From Siphonodentalium dalli (lineage: Eukaryota; Mollusca; Scaphopoda; Gadilida; Siphonodentaliidae): 64,000 nucleotides of DNA. The notes below the pieces were generated by a model. That model searched no databases, was not told where the DNA came from, and worked only from the letters and a program-made list of their open reading frames with translations. Positions 31,958 to 44,304 of the stretch are shown here, piece by piece. The stretch is from assembly GCA_032622095.1 (NCBI GenBank), contig CP136061.1:7016734-7080733 (forward strand). Direction: 5' to 3'. Both the position numbers and the translations under genes were made by a program. The stretch's first letter is position 1. Each line of letters starts with the position of its first letter.

Positions 31958-32910
31958 ATTTAGATGCGAATATCGGAAATGCTCAGAAGCTTTCTTATCA
32001 AAGTCGAATGATGACAGACAAGTCTGCTGAAATTGATCAAGATCTGTTTTTCAGACTGTTTAATGCCAAGCGTAAGCAAGCAGGAAGCCATGGGAATAAC
32101 GTATTTGTATATAATGGAAAGGTTGTCCGTGATTCTGCCGAAGTAGCTGAATCATGGATTGAGTATTACGCGAACATGTTCTCGAAACCAATTAATAACG
32201 AATTGTTTGATAATGATCACTTCGACGGGGTGACATCCAAAATAGATAGTATTCTCTCATCTACAAGTACTGATAACACTGACGCAGTGACTATGTACCC
32301 AGTTACGCCTGAAGAATTCCGTCGTCTCGTTAGTACTCTGAATGTGGGCAAAGCATCTGGAGATGATCGCTTGAATTATGAACACTTTATTTATGGTGGT
32401 GATATACTGGCAAAGAAAACATGTCTATTATTCAATATGATGATAAAATTCGAACATATTCCATGTAAAGCAAAGCGTGGCGTGATAGTCTCTTTATATA
32501 AGGGAAATCCAAAGCATAAAGACTCTTTTGATAGCTATCGTGCTGTAACGCTCATGCCCGTCATGTATAAAATATTTGAAAAACTTTTGCTATGTCGCAT
32601 ACAAGACCATGCACCATTTGTAAATGCAACTCATCCATTGCAAAATGGTTTTCAGGCAAAAGTAAGTTGTGTAATGTCATCTTACCTTATGAAGGAATGT
32701 ATCCTCTACACATCCGAGAGGCACATCAAAATATATTCATGCTTCCTGGATGTGTGGAAGGCATTCGATACAGTGTGGATCGACGGACTTCTTTACAAGC
32801 TCTTCAACCGCCAGGTAACCGGAAGACTCCTACGTATAATTTGTGATCTTTTAAAAGGAATTAAATGTTGTACTTCTGTTCAGAATTTCACATCTAGTAT
32901 AGCTGGATAA
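31958..32910 (+). pseudogene. LINE B reverse transcriptase, N-terminal half
   Basis: In frame 1: YNGKVVRDSAEVAESWIEYY, VGKASGDDRLNYEHFIYGGD, GVIVSLYKGNPKHKDSFDSY and RAVTLMPVMYKIFEKLL correspond block by block to LINE A. The first catalytic box is CFLDVWKAFDTVW; the catalytic Asp is kept but the usual S/K pair before AFD is VW. The frame ends after IKCCTSVQNFTSSIAG, where LINE A and other relatives continue directly into the RQG block; here that block lies in frame 3. Confidence 0.8.
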
Positions 32911-32912
32911 AT

Positions 32913-33944
32913 GTGTTGCAAGGAACTAGACAAGGAGTGACTCTATCTCCTGTTTTATATACAATATTTATTGATGATCTGTTACATGAACTCTGCAACT
33001 CCAAATATGGGTTCAAAATGTATGGAATAAGCTGTGCATCTCCCACACATGCTGATGACATGGTCCTGTTATCGTTAACCCCGAGTGGTCTACAGACCTT
33101 GTGTAATATATGTTACTCATATAGCCAACGATGGCGTTACAGATACAATGCAGCCAAGTCTGTTAGTCTTATTTTTAATGAAGCAAACTCTGATTTCTCA
33201 ACAATAAATTATGAATGGAAATTGGGGTCTATACAAATACCAGTTTCTCAAAGTACTACGCACCTTGGTGTACCTGTTGTCACTCAAAAGTTCAACTCTC
33301 AAATGATAACTCAGATATGTGATCGCATGAGGAATACATTCTTCATGTTATCTAATGCAGGGATGTATGCGGGAGGTATAACTCCCGTCAGTTGTAAAAA
33401 GATTTACGAATCTATTGTGCTTCCGAGGGGTTTATACGGCTCAGAGTTACTGCTTAACACAAACGCAGCAGATAGTGAAAAGTTAGAACGAACCCATAGA
33501 ATGTGTTTGAAATCAATTCAGGGATTGCCTGTCAGAACACGAACTGATATGGTACTGGGGTTGCTTGGCATGTCCCCACTTTCGATGTACATCCAAAAAC
33601 GGAAATTGTCTTTGTTCTTTTCGTTGTGTAGGCTGGGTGTTACGAAAACAATCAAGAAGGTATTTCTCCATAGGCTCATTGAAGCAGACGAGACAAATGG
33701 GTGGAGTCCCTTCTTATCTGAAATCCGTAACATTCTAACCAAATTTGGGATGGATGAACTTTGGAAGTCATTTGTTGTGAGCTTATCTGTACCCTCGAAA
33801 GAATCGTGTAAACGGACCATTAAGTCAAATTTTGAAATAATGTCACAATCGCAATGGCAAATGCGGGTGCGAGACGATCCTGATTTTATACGATTTAACA
33901 TTGTTATTCCAGAACTTTCTATCTCTCATATATGGACTATCTGA
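32913..33944 (+). pseudogene. LINE B reverse transcriptase, C-terminal half and thumb
   Basis: LQGTRQGVTLSPVLYTIFID and DLLHELCNSKYGF precede the active-site box THADDMVLLSL, in which His stands where Tyr or Phe is normal. LINE A has Thr at the same place. Then come GLQTLCNICYSYSQRWRYRY, the thumb region LPRGLYGSELLL and MVLGLLGMSPLSMYIQKRKL. A single TGA at 33942 separates it from the C-terminal domain in the same frame. Confidence 0.85.
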
Positions 33945-34304
33945 AGAAACCACCCTTCGACCAAAGAAGACATTTTCGTTACAATTGGTTTACTGTGTAC
34001 ACCAATGTATATGACTGATTCTGTATGTGACCATTGTAAAATTCCCTACATTGACATCATTACCCATGTCGTTAATGATTGTATGTTTCTTAATCAGTTA
34101 CGTAACCAAATCTGGTACGAATTCATTGATATTTTTACTGTGGAATGTTACATGTTCATCAATAGTATGAGTTGGATTCAACAAACTGCATTATTCCTCG
34201 GGTATATCCCACCAAATCCAGATGAATATGTTGAGGACACAGTCGCATTTTGTCGTTTCTTCATCTCCTCAACATCGAAGTTATGGAAAATGTGGGTACA
34301 CTAA
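33945..34304 (+). pseudogene. LINE B ORF2 C-terminal zinc-knuckle
   Basis: In frame with the thumb region after one stop: CDHCKIPYIDIITHVVNDC (CxxC-H-C), then a helical tail ending FFISSTSKLWKMWVH. Equivalent to 5896-6384 and 28376-28777. Confidence 0.75.
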
Positions 34305-34644
34305 CAACTTGAAATTTTGAGACGTAATCCATAGCAGATTATTGTTAGCAGTGTAATTTATACTTAAGCTTAGATTCTGCACCCATAATTTCGGGTCGAT
34401 TTTAATATGACATGTTCATACGTGTGTGTAATATGATGTCTCATATTATATTCTCATATTAAGAACATAGTATCAATATGAGTGTTCGTGTATACGAGAA
34501 TGTTTATATTAACTTAGTATATTGAGTTCTTATTCATATTTGTCTGCGTGGATTTAGGTGAGATTTTGAACATCAACATGGGTCTGCCTGTGTATCAGAT
34601 AGTCATGTGTAAATGTTCAAAATATTCCATTGATTTCGCTAACA

Positions 34645-34645
34645 G

Positions 34646-34700
<55 letters not shown>

Positions 34701-34740
34701 ATCGTCGTCGTCGTCATCGTCCTCCTCCTCCTCCTCCTCC

Positions 34741-34772
<32 letters not shown>

Positions 34773-34806
34773 GTCTTCATCATCATCGTCTTCATCGTCG
34801 TCATAA
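34645..34806. repeat. CAT/CGT/CCT trinucleotide microsatellite in the LINE B 3' UTR
   Basis: About 160 bp of CAT, CGT and CCT triplets, ending some 140 bp before the LINE 3' end. Poly-Asp, poly-Met and poly-Ile frames through it are artefacts. Confidence 0.95.
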
Positions 34807-35109
34807 TGTAACATTTAGGATTTTGTATTTTTTTGTTTTCATTTATGTATTATCTGGTGGTGGGATTGTTGATTGTGTTGATTATATATAAGATATAATT
34901 ATATATGTAACTCTTCAGTTATGGAGGAAAAAAAATTAAAGATACATGTACGATCACACTTCATATCTAGGGGTAATTTGACAATGCAAGCATCGTGTGC
35001 TTGGTCGTGAGTACACCAGATATCTCGTTCTGATAGATGCGCATATATGAAATTCTAACATTTCCCCAATGTATGTGACTATTTTTTTTTTTTTTTTAAA
35101 TTCATGGGC

Positions 35110-38100
35110 GATCTGATGCATGCATCTTCTTTTCTTGTTTCGGCCAATTTGGCCGGTTACTTCATGTGAGTTTTTCATCTGACGTGTGTGTCGGAATAAT
35201 GATGTGGAGGATTTATGTAAATGTTAGCCCAAACTACATTTCCAAGTAACGATGGTTTAGTTGTTTATTTTGAGGAATAATACCGCGTCAGATGAATTCA
35301 GCCCAAATAAGTTAACAGTTGTCGTGTAAAACATTCGGCAGTAAGTTAGCGTTATTTAGTATTTGTGGATGTCCTTTAACATGGGGAAAATAGACTACTG
35401 CGCTTGAACGAGCATGTGAATTGTCGTTTTTAATGTATAGCAACTTTATAATCAATAACAGAGGCATTCTCTGTCAAATAAGGTCGCTCTATTTACGATA
35501 CCAATTGGGGAACTTTGTAAATTAAATTACGCGTAAACTTAACCTGCTGCAAATAGAAAAGGTGTCGGAATCGGCGTACTCGCCCCAGGGCTAACTCGCC
35601 CAATCGGCGCGTGCCAACTCGGAATAAAAGGCCAACTCGGAATAAAAGATGCATACGTGGTGTTATATGGCGTTTGGTCCGTTGTTTCTCAATGAATATT
35701 ATTGAAATTTGGTGTATATGTCCGGGCTGGGACATGGAATACAACAACGTTTGAATTGTTTTTAAATTTACAAATTTGTTGATTTTATTCATTTTGTTTT
35801 CGTTCTGAAACACACTATAAAGTGTATATAATATAATAACGAACACGAGACATACATAATTTATGAACTGTTAACAAAAGATATCAAATTCAATACATGA
35901 CAAAGATGACTAAGTGGAGTTTATAAAGTGAACATAAAAACATTGAGGTAAGAATCTTTTTAAGGAATTCAACTTTATTTAATGATAATAAACACATAAA
36001 TTAAAATAACAAACATGAGACATACATGATTTATAAACTGTTAACAAAAGATATCAAACTCAATACATGACAAAGATGACTCAGTGAAGTTTATAAAGTG
36101 AACATAAAAATATTAAGGTAAAAATCTTTTTAAGCATTACTAAACCGTTTAGCACAGTCCACTTCACTCATCCGATCATCACTAAACTTCATATTTATCT
36201 TGATATTGATCTATCAGATGAGAGCTATCAAATATTTTTTTAATTTTATAGGAAAAAATGGTCGCCAGCGGCCATATTGCATTTACGTTATATGTTATCG
36301 CGTCATGTCGATATCTAGTATTACTTAGAAATTTCACCTTTCCAGATTCATAATTGCTCCATTGACTGTAACAGATGGAATTATTCCCCTCTTCGGATAG
36401 AGTGTCACTGAAACTTTATTTTGTCAGACTGTCTGTATAGTCACTGATTATATATGGCAATAATCTGTAATAAGATGTAGCACTATTTTATTTTATATTT
36501 ACATGCAGTGCTGTTTTTATACAACAATTCTAATCCCCCCTAGATCATCATGTGATCGACCATACATCGCGCGAGGACCTGGTTGAATTAAGGGGGGTTT
36601 TTATGGATAACTTCTGTCCTCAAGCTAGATTATACTTATGACATTTAATGGCATGTTTCTAACATGGAGGGTTAGATATGCGTGAGACACCACCACTCTT
36701 CAATTCACACCAAGTTATCAGCTGTCATATTCGGATATTAGAACCCATAGTCATGATATATGGTTTATTTTGTGTATACTAGTAATATTGTTATTTTCAA
36801 TACCTGTATATACCAGTACATGTATATTGATTCAACGGATTCAGTGGTTTTGTCCATCAGTCTATCAAATTTGCGGGGAAAACATGGCCACAAGCAGTAC
36901 ACCCTGTTAAATTTCGAATTTGAATCAATTGGCGCACCCTGCAGCCAGCTTTTATTGGAGAACTTTTTCTCATGTGGATAGTTTGGGTCACCGCTAGATG
37001 TGAGCCATGTTTTGTTCTCAAGCTGTCCTTGTGAAGACATCACTGCCAGCGGTGATCTTGAATTTTACTATTTTTATGGCTAAATAATTTGGTTGATCCT
37101 ACAGACGACACCCCTTGTCCGATCGTCACCAGATTCCACAATGATCTTCTGGATAACCAGGGGGAGAGTAATCTAATTTTCCCGAATTTCGTTAAAAAAC
37201 ATTACCACAGGCAGCAATTTGGTATCTTACTGTTAGATCCTCTTTTGCGTGACTGAATTGTTTAGCAACTGTACAGTCATATCCCTCATCTGATAGTCAC
37301 CACACTTTATATTGATCTTCGGGCTGACAACTAGATGGGAGCTATCGAATGCTTTGAATTTTTTTGGAAAACATTGTCGCCAGCAGTCATCTTCTATTTT
37401 GGTTTTTATATACATGTATATCTCTTCATTCGGATAGCCAGTATTACGTAGGTACTTCAACTTTCCGCATTCCTGTCATCATTTGAAATATAAAAAAATT
37501 TACCTGATACCATGCACCCTTCAAAATTTGTTTCGTCGTATCTATTTTAATGACCCGTATGGTAATATTGATACAGATATATTTGTCAAACATTTCTTTG
37601 TACAATATACAGGTATTTAGTTTGTAACTAAATCTAGAAATATATAATAGTAGCTGGTGGACCCTACTTCGTCCGGGATGTTCCCCTCTGATTTTCGGAG
37701 AATTGCGCGATTTAACCTTGAATTGACCATTTTAAAGGTGAACGTCATGTCGGGTCACGATTTGACCCGCCCAAAACACTCCCCGGACAAAAGTCACGAC
37801 AAAAGTACCCGTCGAAATCCGCCCGGCTTTACCCGATTTGACCTTGAATTGAACATTTTGAATGTCAAGATCAGGTCAGGGTCATAATTTGACCCACCCG
37901 AAACACTCCTGGGACAAAAGTAACAGTAGGTATTATATTTCGTTGAAATACTTCGTTTTACCAGATTTGACCTTGAATTGATCTTTTTGAATGTCAAAGT
38001 CAGGTCGGGATCAAGATTTGACCCGTCCAAATAGTCCAGAAACATGCCTACATCAGCACGTTCGAGAACATGGTCCCACGTGAAATTGGACCCGTCAATA

Positions 38101-38349
38101 TTGCCCCCGGGATCGAAGTAGTCCTACACACAAATTTTTAGTCGGATCGGTCAAGGTCCAGAAACATGCATATGAGTGAGGTCAAGTTGACACGTTAAAT
38201 ACCAAATCCGAGTCGGATCAGTCAGGCAGTGTTAGGGTCTATAACACATACACACATGCATTCATGCATACACACATACATACAGACAGGTGTTCCAAAA
38301 TGTATAATCGATAGCTACAACAATTCTATGGTAGATAGTTCACGGCCGA
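35110..38349 (+). repeat. Tandem duplication, unit 1 (3.24 kb)
   Basis: Begins at CTGATGCATGCATCTT and repeats at 38350 with a few percent divergence. It contains ~150-bp sub-duplications (35805-35965 and 35995-36135), GCCATCTTGG-type units (36245, 37020-37380) and a three-unit AGGTCA-type array (37655-38040). Compared with unit 2 it lacks about 230 bp at 38030. No gene is seen; open frames in the unit are short and mostly arise in the repeats. Confidence 0.85.
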
Positions 38350-41300
38350 CCTGATGCATGCATCTTAGTTTTCTTGTTATTTATTTCGGCCAATTTGGCC
38401 GGTTACTTCATGTGACTTTTTCATCTGACGTGTGTGTCGGATAATTGATCTGGAGGATTTATGTAAATGTTAGCCCAAACTACATTTCCAAGTAACGATG
38501 GTTTTGTTGTTTATTTTGAGGAATAATACCGCGTCAGATGAATTCAGCCCAAATATGTTAACAGTTGTCGTGTCAAACATTCGGCAGTAGGTTAGCGTTA
38601 TTTAGTATTTGTGGATGTCTTTTAACATGGGGAAAATAGACTAACTGCGCTTGAACGAGCATGTGAATTTGTCGTTTTTAATGTACAGCAACTTGATAAT
38701 CAATAACAGAGGCATTCTCTGTCAAATAAGGTCGCTCTATTTACGGTATTAATTGCGGAACTTTCTAAAGTAAACTACGCGTAAACGGATACATACGGTA
38801 AATTCTAGAATGTGCCGGAATCGGCCTAATCGCCCCAGGGCCAACTCGCCCAGTCGACGTGTGTCAATTCGGTACCTACTATAACATGTACCCGAGTCCG
38901 ATACGGAATAAAAGATGTATACGGGTGTTATATAGTGTTTGGTCCGTTGTTTCTCAATGAATATTATTGAAATTTGGTGTATATGTCCGGGCTGGGACAT
39001 GGAATACAACAACGTTTGAATTGTTTTTAAATTTACAAATTTGTTGATTTTATTCAATTTGTTTTCGTTCTGAAAACACACTATAAAGTGTATATAATAT
39101 AATAACGAACACGAGACATACATAATTTATAAACTGTTAACAAAAGATATCAAATTCAATACATGACAAAGATGACTCAGTGGAGTTTATAAAGTGAACA
39201 TAAAAACATTGAGGTAAGAATCTTTTTAAGGAATGCAACTTTATTTAATGATAATAAACACATAAATTAAAATAACAAACATGAGACATACATGATTTAT
39301 AAACTGTTAACAAAAGATATCAAACTCAATACATGACAAAGATGACTCAGTGAAGTTTATAAAGTGAACATAAAAATATTAAGGTAAGAATCTTTTTAAG
39401 CATTACTAAACCGTTTAGCACAGACCACAGTCCACTTCACTCATCCGATCATCACCAAACTTCATATTTATCTTGATATTGATCTATCAGATGAGAGCTA
39501 TCAAATATTTTTTTAATTTCATAGGAAAAAATGGTCGCCAGCGGCCATATTGCATTTACGTTATATTTTATCGCGTCATGTCGATATCTAGTATTACTTA
39601 TAAATTTCACCTTTCCAGATTCATAATTGCTCCATTGACTGTAACAGATGAAATTATTCCCCTCTTCGGATAGAGTGTCACTGAAACTTTATTTTGTCAG
39701 ACTGTCTGTATAATCACTGATTATATATGGCAATAATCTGTAATAAGATGTAGCACTATTTTATTTTATATTTACATGCAGTGCTGTTTTTATACATCAA
39801 TTCTAATCCCCCTAGATCATCATGTGATCGATCATACATCGCGCGAGGACCTGGTTGAATTAAGGGGGTTTTATGGATCACTTCTGTCCTCAAGCTAGAT
39901 TATACTTATGACATTTAATGGCATGTTCCTAACGTGGAGGGTTAGATATGCTTGAGAAACCACCACTCTTTAATTCACACCAAGTTCTCAGCTGTCATGT
40001 TCGGATATTAGAACCCATAGCCATGATATATGGTTTATTTTGTGTATACTAGTAATATAGTTATTTTCAGTACCTTTATATACCAGTACTGTGTATAACA
40101 ATGCATATAAATTAATCCATGTATACATGTATATTGATTCAACGGATTCAGTGGTTTTGTCCATCAGTCTATCAAATTTGCGGGGAAAACATGGCCACAA
40201 GCAGTACACCCTGCTAAATTTCGAATTTGAATCAATTGGCGCACCCTGCAGCCAGCTTTTATTGGAGAACTTTTTCTTATGTGGATATTTTGGGTCACCG
40301 CTAGATGTGAGCCATATTTTGTTCTCAAACTGTCCTTGTGAAGACATCACTGCCAGCGGTGATCTTCAATTTTACTATTTTTATGGCTAAATAATTTGGT
40401 TGATCCTACAGATGAGACCCCTTGTCCGATCGTCATCAGATTCCACAATTATCTTCTGGATAACCAGGGTGAGAGTAATCTAATTTTCCCGAATTTCGTT
40501 AAAAAACATTACCACAGGCAGCAATTTGGTATCTTACTCTTTGATCCTCTTTTGCATGACTGAATTGTTTAGCAACTGTACAGACATATCCCTCATCTGG
40601 TTTTTATATACATGTATATCTCTTCATGCGGATAGCCAGTATTACGTAGGTACTTCAACTTTCTGCATTCCTGTCATCATTTGAAATATAAAAATTTATC
40701 TGATACATGCACCCTTCAAAATTTGTTTCGTCGTATCTATTTTAATGACCCGTATGGTAATATTGATACAGATATATTTGTCAAACATTTCTTTGTACAA
40801 TATACAGGTATTTAGTTTGTAACTAAATCTAGAAATATATAATAGTAGCTCGTGGACCCCACTTCGTCCGGGATGTTCCCCTCTGATTTTCGGAGAAATG
40901 CGCGATTTAACCTTGAATTGACTATTTTAAAGGTGAAGGTCATGTCGGGGTCACGATTTGACCCGTCCAAAACACTCCCCGGACAAAAGTCACGACAAAA
41001 GTACCCGTCGAAATCCGCCCGGCTTTATACCCGATTTGACCTTGAATTGACAATTTTGAATGTCAAGATCAGGTCAGGGTCATGATTTGACCCACCCGAA
41101 ACACTCCTGGGACAAAAGTAACAGTAGGTATCAAATTTCGTTGAAATACTTCCGTTTTACCAGATTTGACCTTGAATTGATCTTTTTGAATGTCAAAGTC
41201 AGGTCGGAATCAAGATTTGACCCGTCCAAAATACTCCCTGGAAATAATTTCCCCTAGGTATCAAATTTCGTCAAATCTGTCCGGCAGTTTTCCCGGCCAT

Positions 41301-41770
41301 AGCTAACAGACAAACAGACAGACAAATGTCCAAAATATATATTAAACTAGCTGATGTACTCGACTTCGTTCGGGCTAGTTAGGGATTTTTTTTGTGATCG
41401 CCTCCATCTGGACAGTACCCAGTATATACAGCGTCTGGCCAAACTATTGTTCAATTGGTCCAGAAACATGCCTATATCAGCACGTTCGAGAACATGGTCC
41501 CACGTGAAATTGGACCCGTCCATATTGCTCCCGGGATCGAAGTAGTCCTACACACAAATTTTTAGTCGGATCGGTCAAGGTCCAGAAACATGCCTATGAG
41601 CGAGGTCAAGTTGACACGTTAAATACCAAATTCGAGCAGTGTTAGAGTCTATAACACATACACACATGCATTCACGCATACACACATACATACATATATA
41701 CATACAGACAGGTGTTTCAAAATGTATAATCGATAGCTACAACAATTCTATGGTAGATAGTTCACGGCCG
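38350..41770 (+). repeat. Tandem duplication, unit 2 (3.42 kb)
   Basis: Second copy of 35110-38349. It lacks about 120 bp found in unit 1 near 37290-37405 (junction near 40597) but keeps the longer AGGTCA-type array (40850-41280). It also has a further element start at 41345 (ACTAGCTGATGTACTCGACT). A third, truncated start (41771-41802) shows that the array broke off just after the junction phrase GATGCATGCATCTTAG. Confidence 0.85.
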
Positions 41771-41804
41771 ACCTGATGCATGCATCTTAGTTTTCTTGTT
41801 ATTT

Positions 41805-42090
41805 ACTGGCACACGAAACGGCTGGTAGAGGGGCAATGCCGCAAGAGCTATACTCGACCTTCAACTCAGAATTGGCAGTCACGTTATATTCAAGTAATTA
41901 ACCGATCTCTTTATGGTGTTTTTTAAAACACCAATGTGGTGGAACATCTATATATAAGTCAAACTGCACATGCGGAATGGGTGGAGTCGATTTGAGATTA
42001 TAGATGCGCGTCCTACGTGTATACCGTTAAACGAGGTCAAGGGCGAGTATAGCTCTACTGTTGCGATGTTGCGTCTACACAACAATGAAT
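41805..42090. mobile_element. TIR element related to the 22.6-kb minisatellite
   Basis: GAGCTATACTCGACCTTCAA (41850) and GGGCGAGTATAGCTCTAC (42032) are inverted. The left arm also carries one CTGGTAGAGGGG unit, of which 22625-22745 is an expanded run. Confidence 0.5.
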
Positions 42091-42184
42091 GCAAGTTAGG
42101 GTCAGCGCGCGACGTCATGTGACTTAATTTCGACCAACCAACGTTCTGCATTCATGTTCCACAACGCGAATGCATGAGTGAGTG

Positions 42185-42289
42185 TATATAGTCTATATTA
42201 TATATTCTACAATAATTTGTACTCAAGGGACGGCTTCTTATATTTTATTAGGTTTTTAAACTTCGAGGTGGTAAAATCTCGGGTTGTTT
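42185..42289 (+). repeat. Left flank of the 82-bp satellite, shared with 58.4 kb
   Basis: CAATAATTTGTACTCAAGGG, TTTTTAAACTTCGAGGTGG and TCTCGGGTTGTTTACA match 58437-58530 in the same order, showing that both arrays sit in copies of one dispersed repeat. Confidence 0.65.
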
Positions 42290-43325
42290 ACATTATGAAT
42301 GTTGGATTACGATTAAAATTGACCTGGTTACCACGAAATAACGAGTAGGGCCTATTCATTTACTGAACCCTGTTGTACGGATTGTAATCAATCGTAATAA
42401 ATTGTAATAAAACCACGTAATAACGATTAAGGCCTATTAATTTACCGAACCATATTGTACGGATTGTAATCAATCGTAATGAATTGTAATAAAACCACGT
42501 AATAACGATTAAGGCCTATTAATTTACCGAACCCTGTTGTACGGATTGTAATCAATCGTAATGAATTGTAATAAAACAACAAAATATTGATTAAGACCTA
42601 TTAATTTACCGAACCCTATCGTACGGATTGTAATCAATCGTAATGAATTGTAATAAAACCACGTAATAACGATTAAGGCCTATTAATTTACCGAACCCTA
42701 TCGTACGGATTGTAATCAATCGTAATGAATTGTAATACAACCACGAAATAACGATTAAGGCCTATTAATTTACCGAACCCTATCGTACGGATTGTAATCA
42801 ATCGTAATGAATTGTAATAAAACCACGTAATAACGATTAAGGCCTATTAATTTACCGAACCCTATCGTACGGATTGTAATCAATCGTAATGAATTGTAAT
42901 ACAACCACGAAATAACGATTAAGGCCTATTAATTTACCGAACCCTATCGTACGGATTGTAATCAATCGTAATGAATTGTAATAAAACCACGAAATAACGA
43001 TTAAGGCCTATTAATTTACCGAACCCTGTTGTACGGATTGTAATCAATCGTAATGAATTGTAATACAACCACGAAATAACGATTAAGGCCTATTAATTTA
43101 CCGAACCATATTGTACGGATTGTAATTCATCGTAATGAATTGTAATACAACCACGAAATAACGATTAAGGCCTATTAATTTACCGAACCCTGTTGTACGG
43201 ATTGTAATCAATCGTAATGAATTGTAATACAACCACGAAATAACGATTAAGGCCTATTAATTTACCGAACGATATTGTATGGATTGTAATCAATCATAAT
43301 TAATTGTAATCAAACCACGAAATAA
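42290..43325. repeat. 82-bp satellite array, about 12.6 units
   Basis: The unit contains CCACGTAATAACGATTAAGG, CCTATTAATTTACCGAACC and GTACGGATTGTAATCAATCG. Variants CACGAAAT / CACGTAAT and CCTATC / CCTGTT are scattered through the array. The GATTGTAATCAATC core is an imperfect palindrome. Confidence 0.95.
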
Positions 43326-43432
43326 CGCATCAGCTAAGTCACCTTATACCTACATTTCTCAGTCAGATTTGATCGAATATTTACACAACTGTTGTGTACA
43401 ATCAGTCGGTTGTTGAGCGATTTCACTTCAAA

Positions 43433-43965
43433 GTTGAGTAGGAAGTATACTGAATTCGTTGAGTAGAAAGTATACTGAATTCGTTGAGTAGAAAGTATAC
43501 TGAATTCGTTGAGTAGAAAGTATACTGAATTCGTTGAGTAGAAAATATACTGAATTCGTTGAGTAGAAAGTATACTGAATTAGTTGACTAGAAAGTATAC
43601 TGAATTCGTTGAGTAGAAAGTATACTGCATTCGTTGAGTAGACAGTATACTGTAGTCGTTGAGTAGAAAGTATACTGAATTCGTTGAGTAGAAAGTATAC
43701 TGAATTCGTTGAGTAGAAAGTATACTGAATTCGTTGAGTAGAAAGTATACTGAATTAGTTGAGTAGAAAGTATACTGAATTCGTTGAGAAGAAAGTATAC
43801 CGAATTCGTAAAAAGTATACTGTATTCGTTGAGTAGACAGTATACTGATTTCGTTGAGTATAAAGTATACTGAATTCGTTGAGTAAAAAGTATACTGATT
43901 TCGTTGAGTAAAAAGTATACTGAATTCGTTGAGTAGAAAGTATACTGAATTCTTTGAGTAGAACT
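43433..43965. repeat. 25-bp minisatellite, about 21 units
   Basis: The unit GTTGAGTAGAAAGTATACTG plus AATTC repeats with few changes; one unit is shortened near 43809. It follows the 82-bp array after a ~110-bp spacer. Confidence 0.95.
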
Positions 43966-44081
43966 AGTTAACTCAACACTTCAGTCTGCTTGGATCTATA
44001 ATAATGACTCTACTGTAATCATATTGTTGAGAACAATTTTAGTGTGGGAATAGTTCACAATTAGGCGCGCTTATCGAGATT

Positions 44082-44300
44082 CAGATATATATATATATAT
44101 AGATAGATAAATAAATAGTTAGATAGATGGATATATAGATATATAGGTAGATCATTTTAATGGCTAATAAGTGCATAACAAGTGGACATGTGAGCAAAAG
44201 CACATATACAAAAGAACAATACAATGTGTGACATTCATATAGTATAAATATAAAAATATAGATATATAAATATAAAAATATAGATATACTAGCAGGGTTA
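44082..44300. repeat. AT and GATA-like microsatellites and a dispersed repeat head
   Basis: TATA, GATA and ATAA runs at 44082-44155 and 44235-44290, followed by ACTAGCAGGGTTACCCGGTG, which resembles a common invertebrate repeat start. Confidence 0.6.
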
Positions 44301-44304
44301 CCCG

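Larger units (their letters stand above)
28864..34945 (+). mobile_element. LINE B: nearly full-length dead non-LTR retrotransposon
   Basis: About 6.1 kb with, in order: an ORF1 coiled-coil-like region, an RRM-like or esterase-like ORF1 tail, APE-type endonuclease, reverse transcriptase, C-terminal zinc-knuckle, a 3' UTR with a CAT/CGT/CCT microsatellite, and a 3' end CAGTTATGGAGG then AAATTAAAG at 34943. The 5' UTR and probably the first residues of ORF1 are missing. At least four frame changes and three in-frame stops make it inactive. It is a different subfamily from LINE A but shares the same layout. Confidence 0.85.

Noticed and set aside
34548-34814. Poly-Ile, poly-Met and poly-Asp frames
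   Set aside because: Translation of the CAT/CGT/CCT microsatellite in the LINE B 3' UTR.
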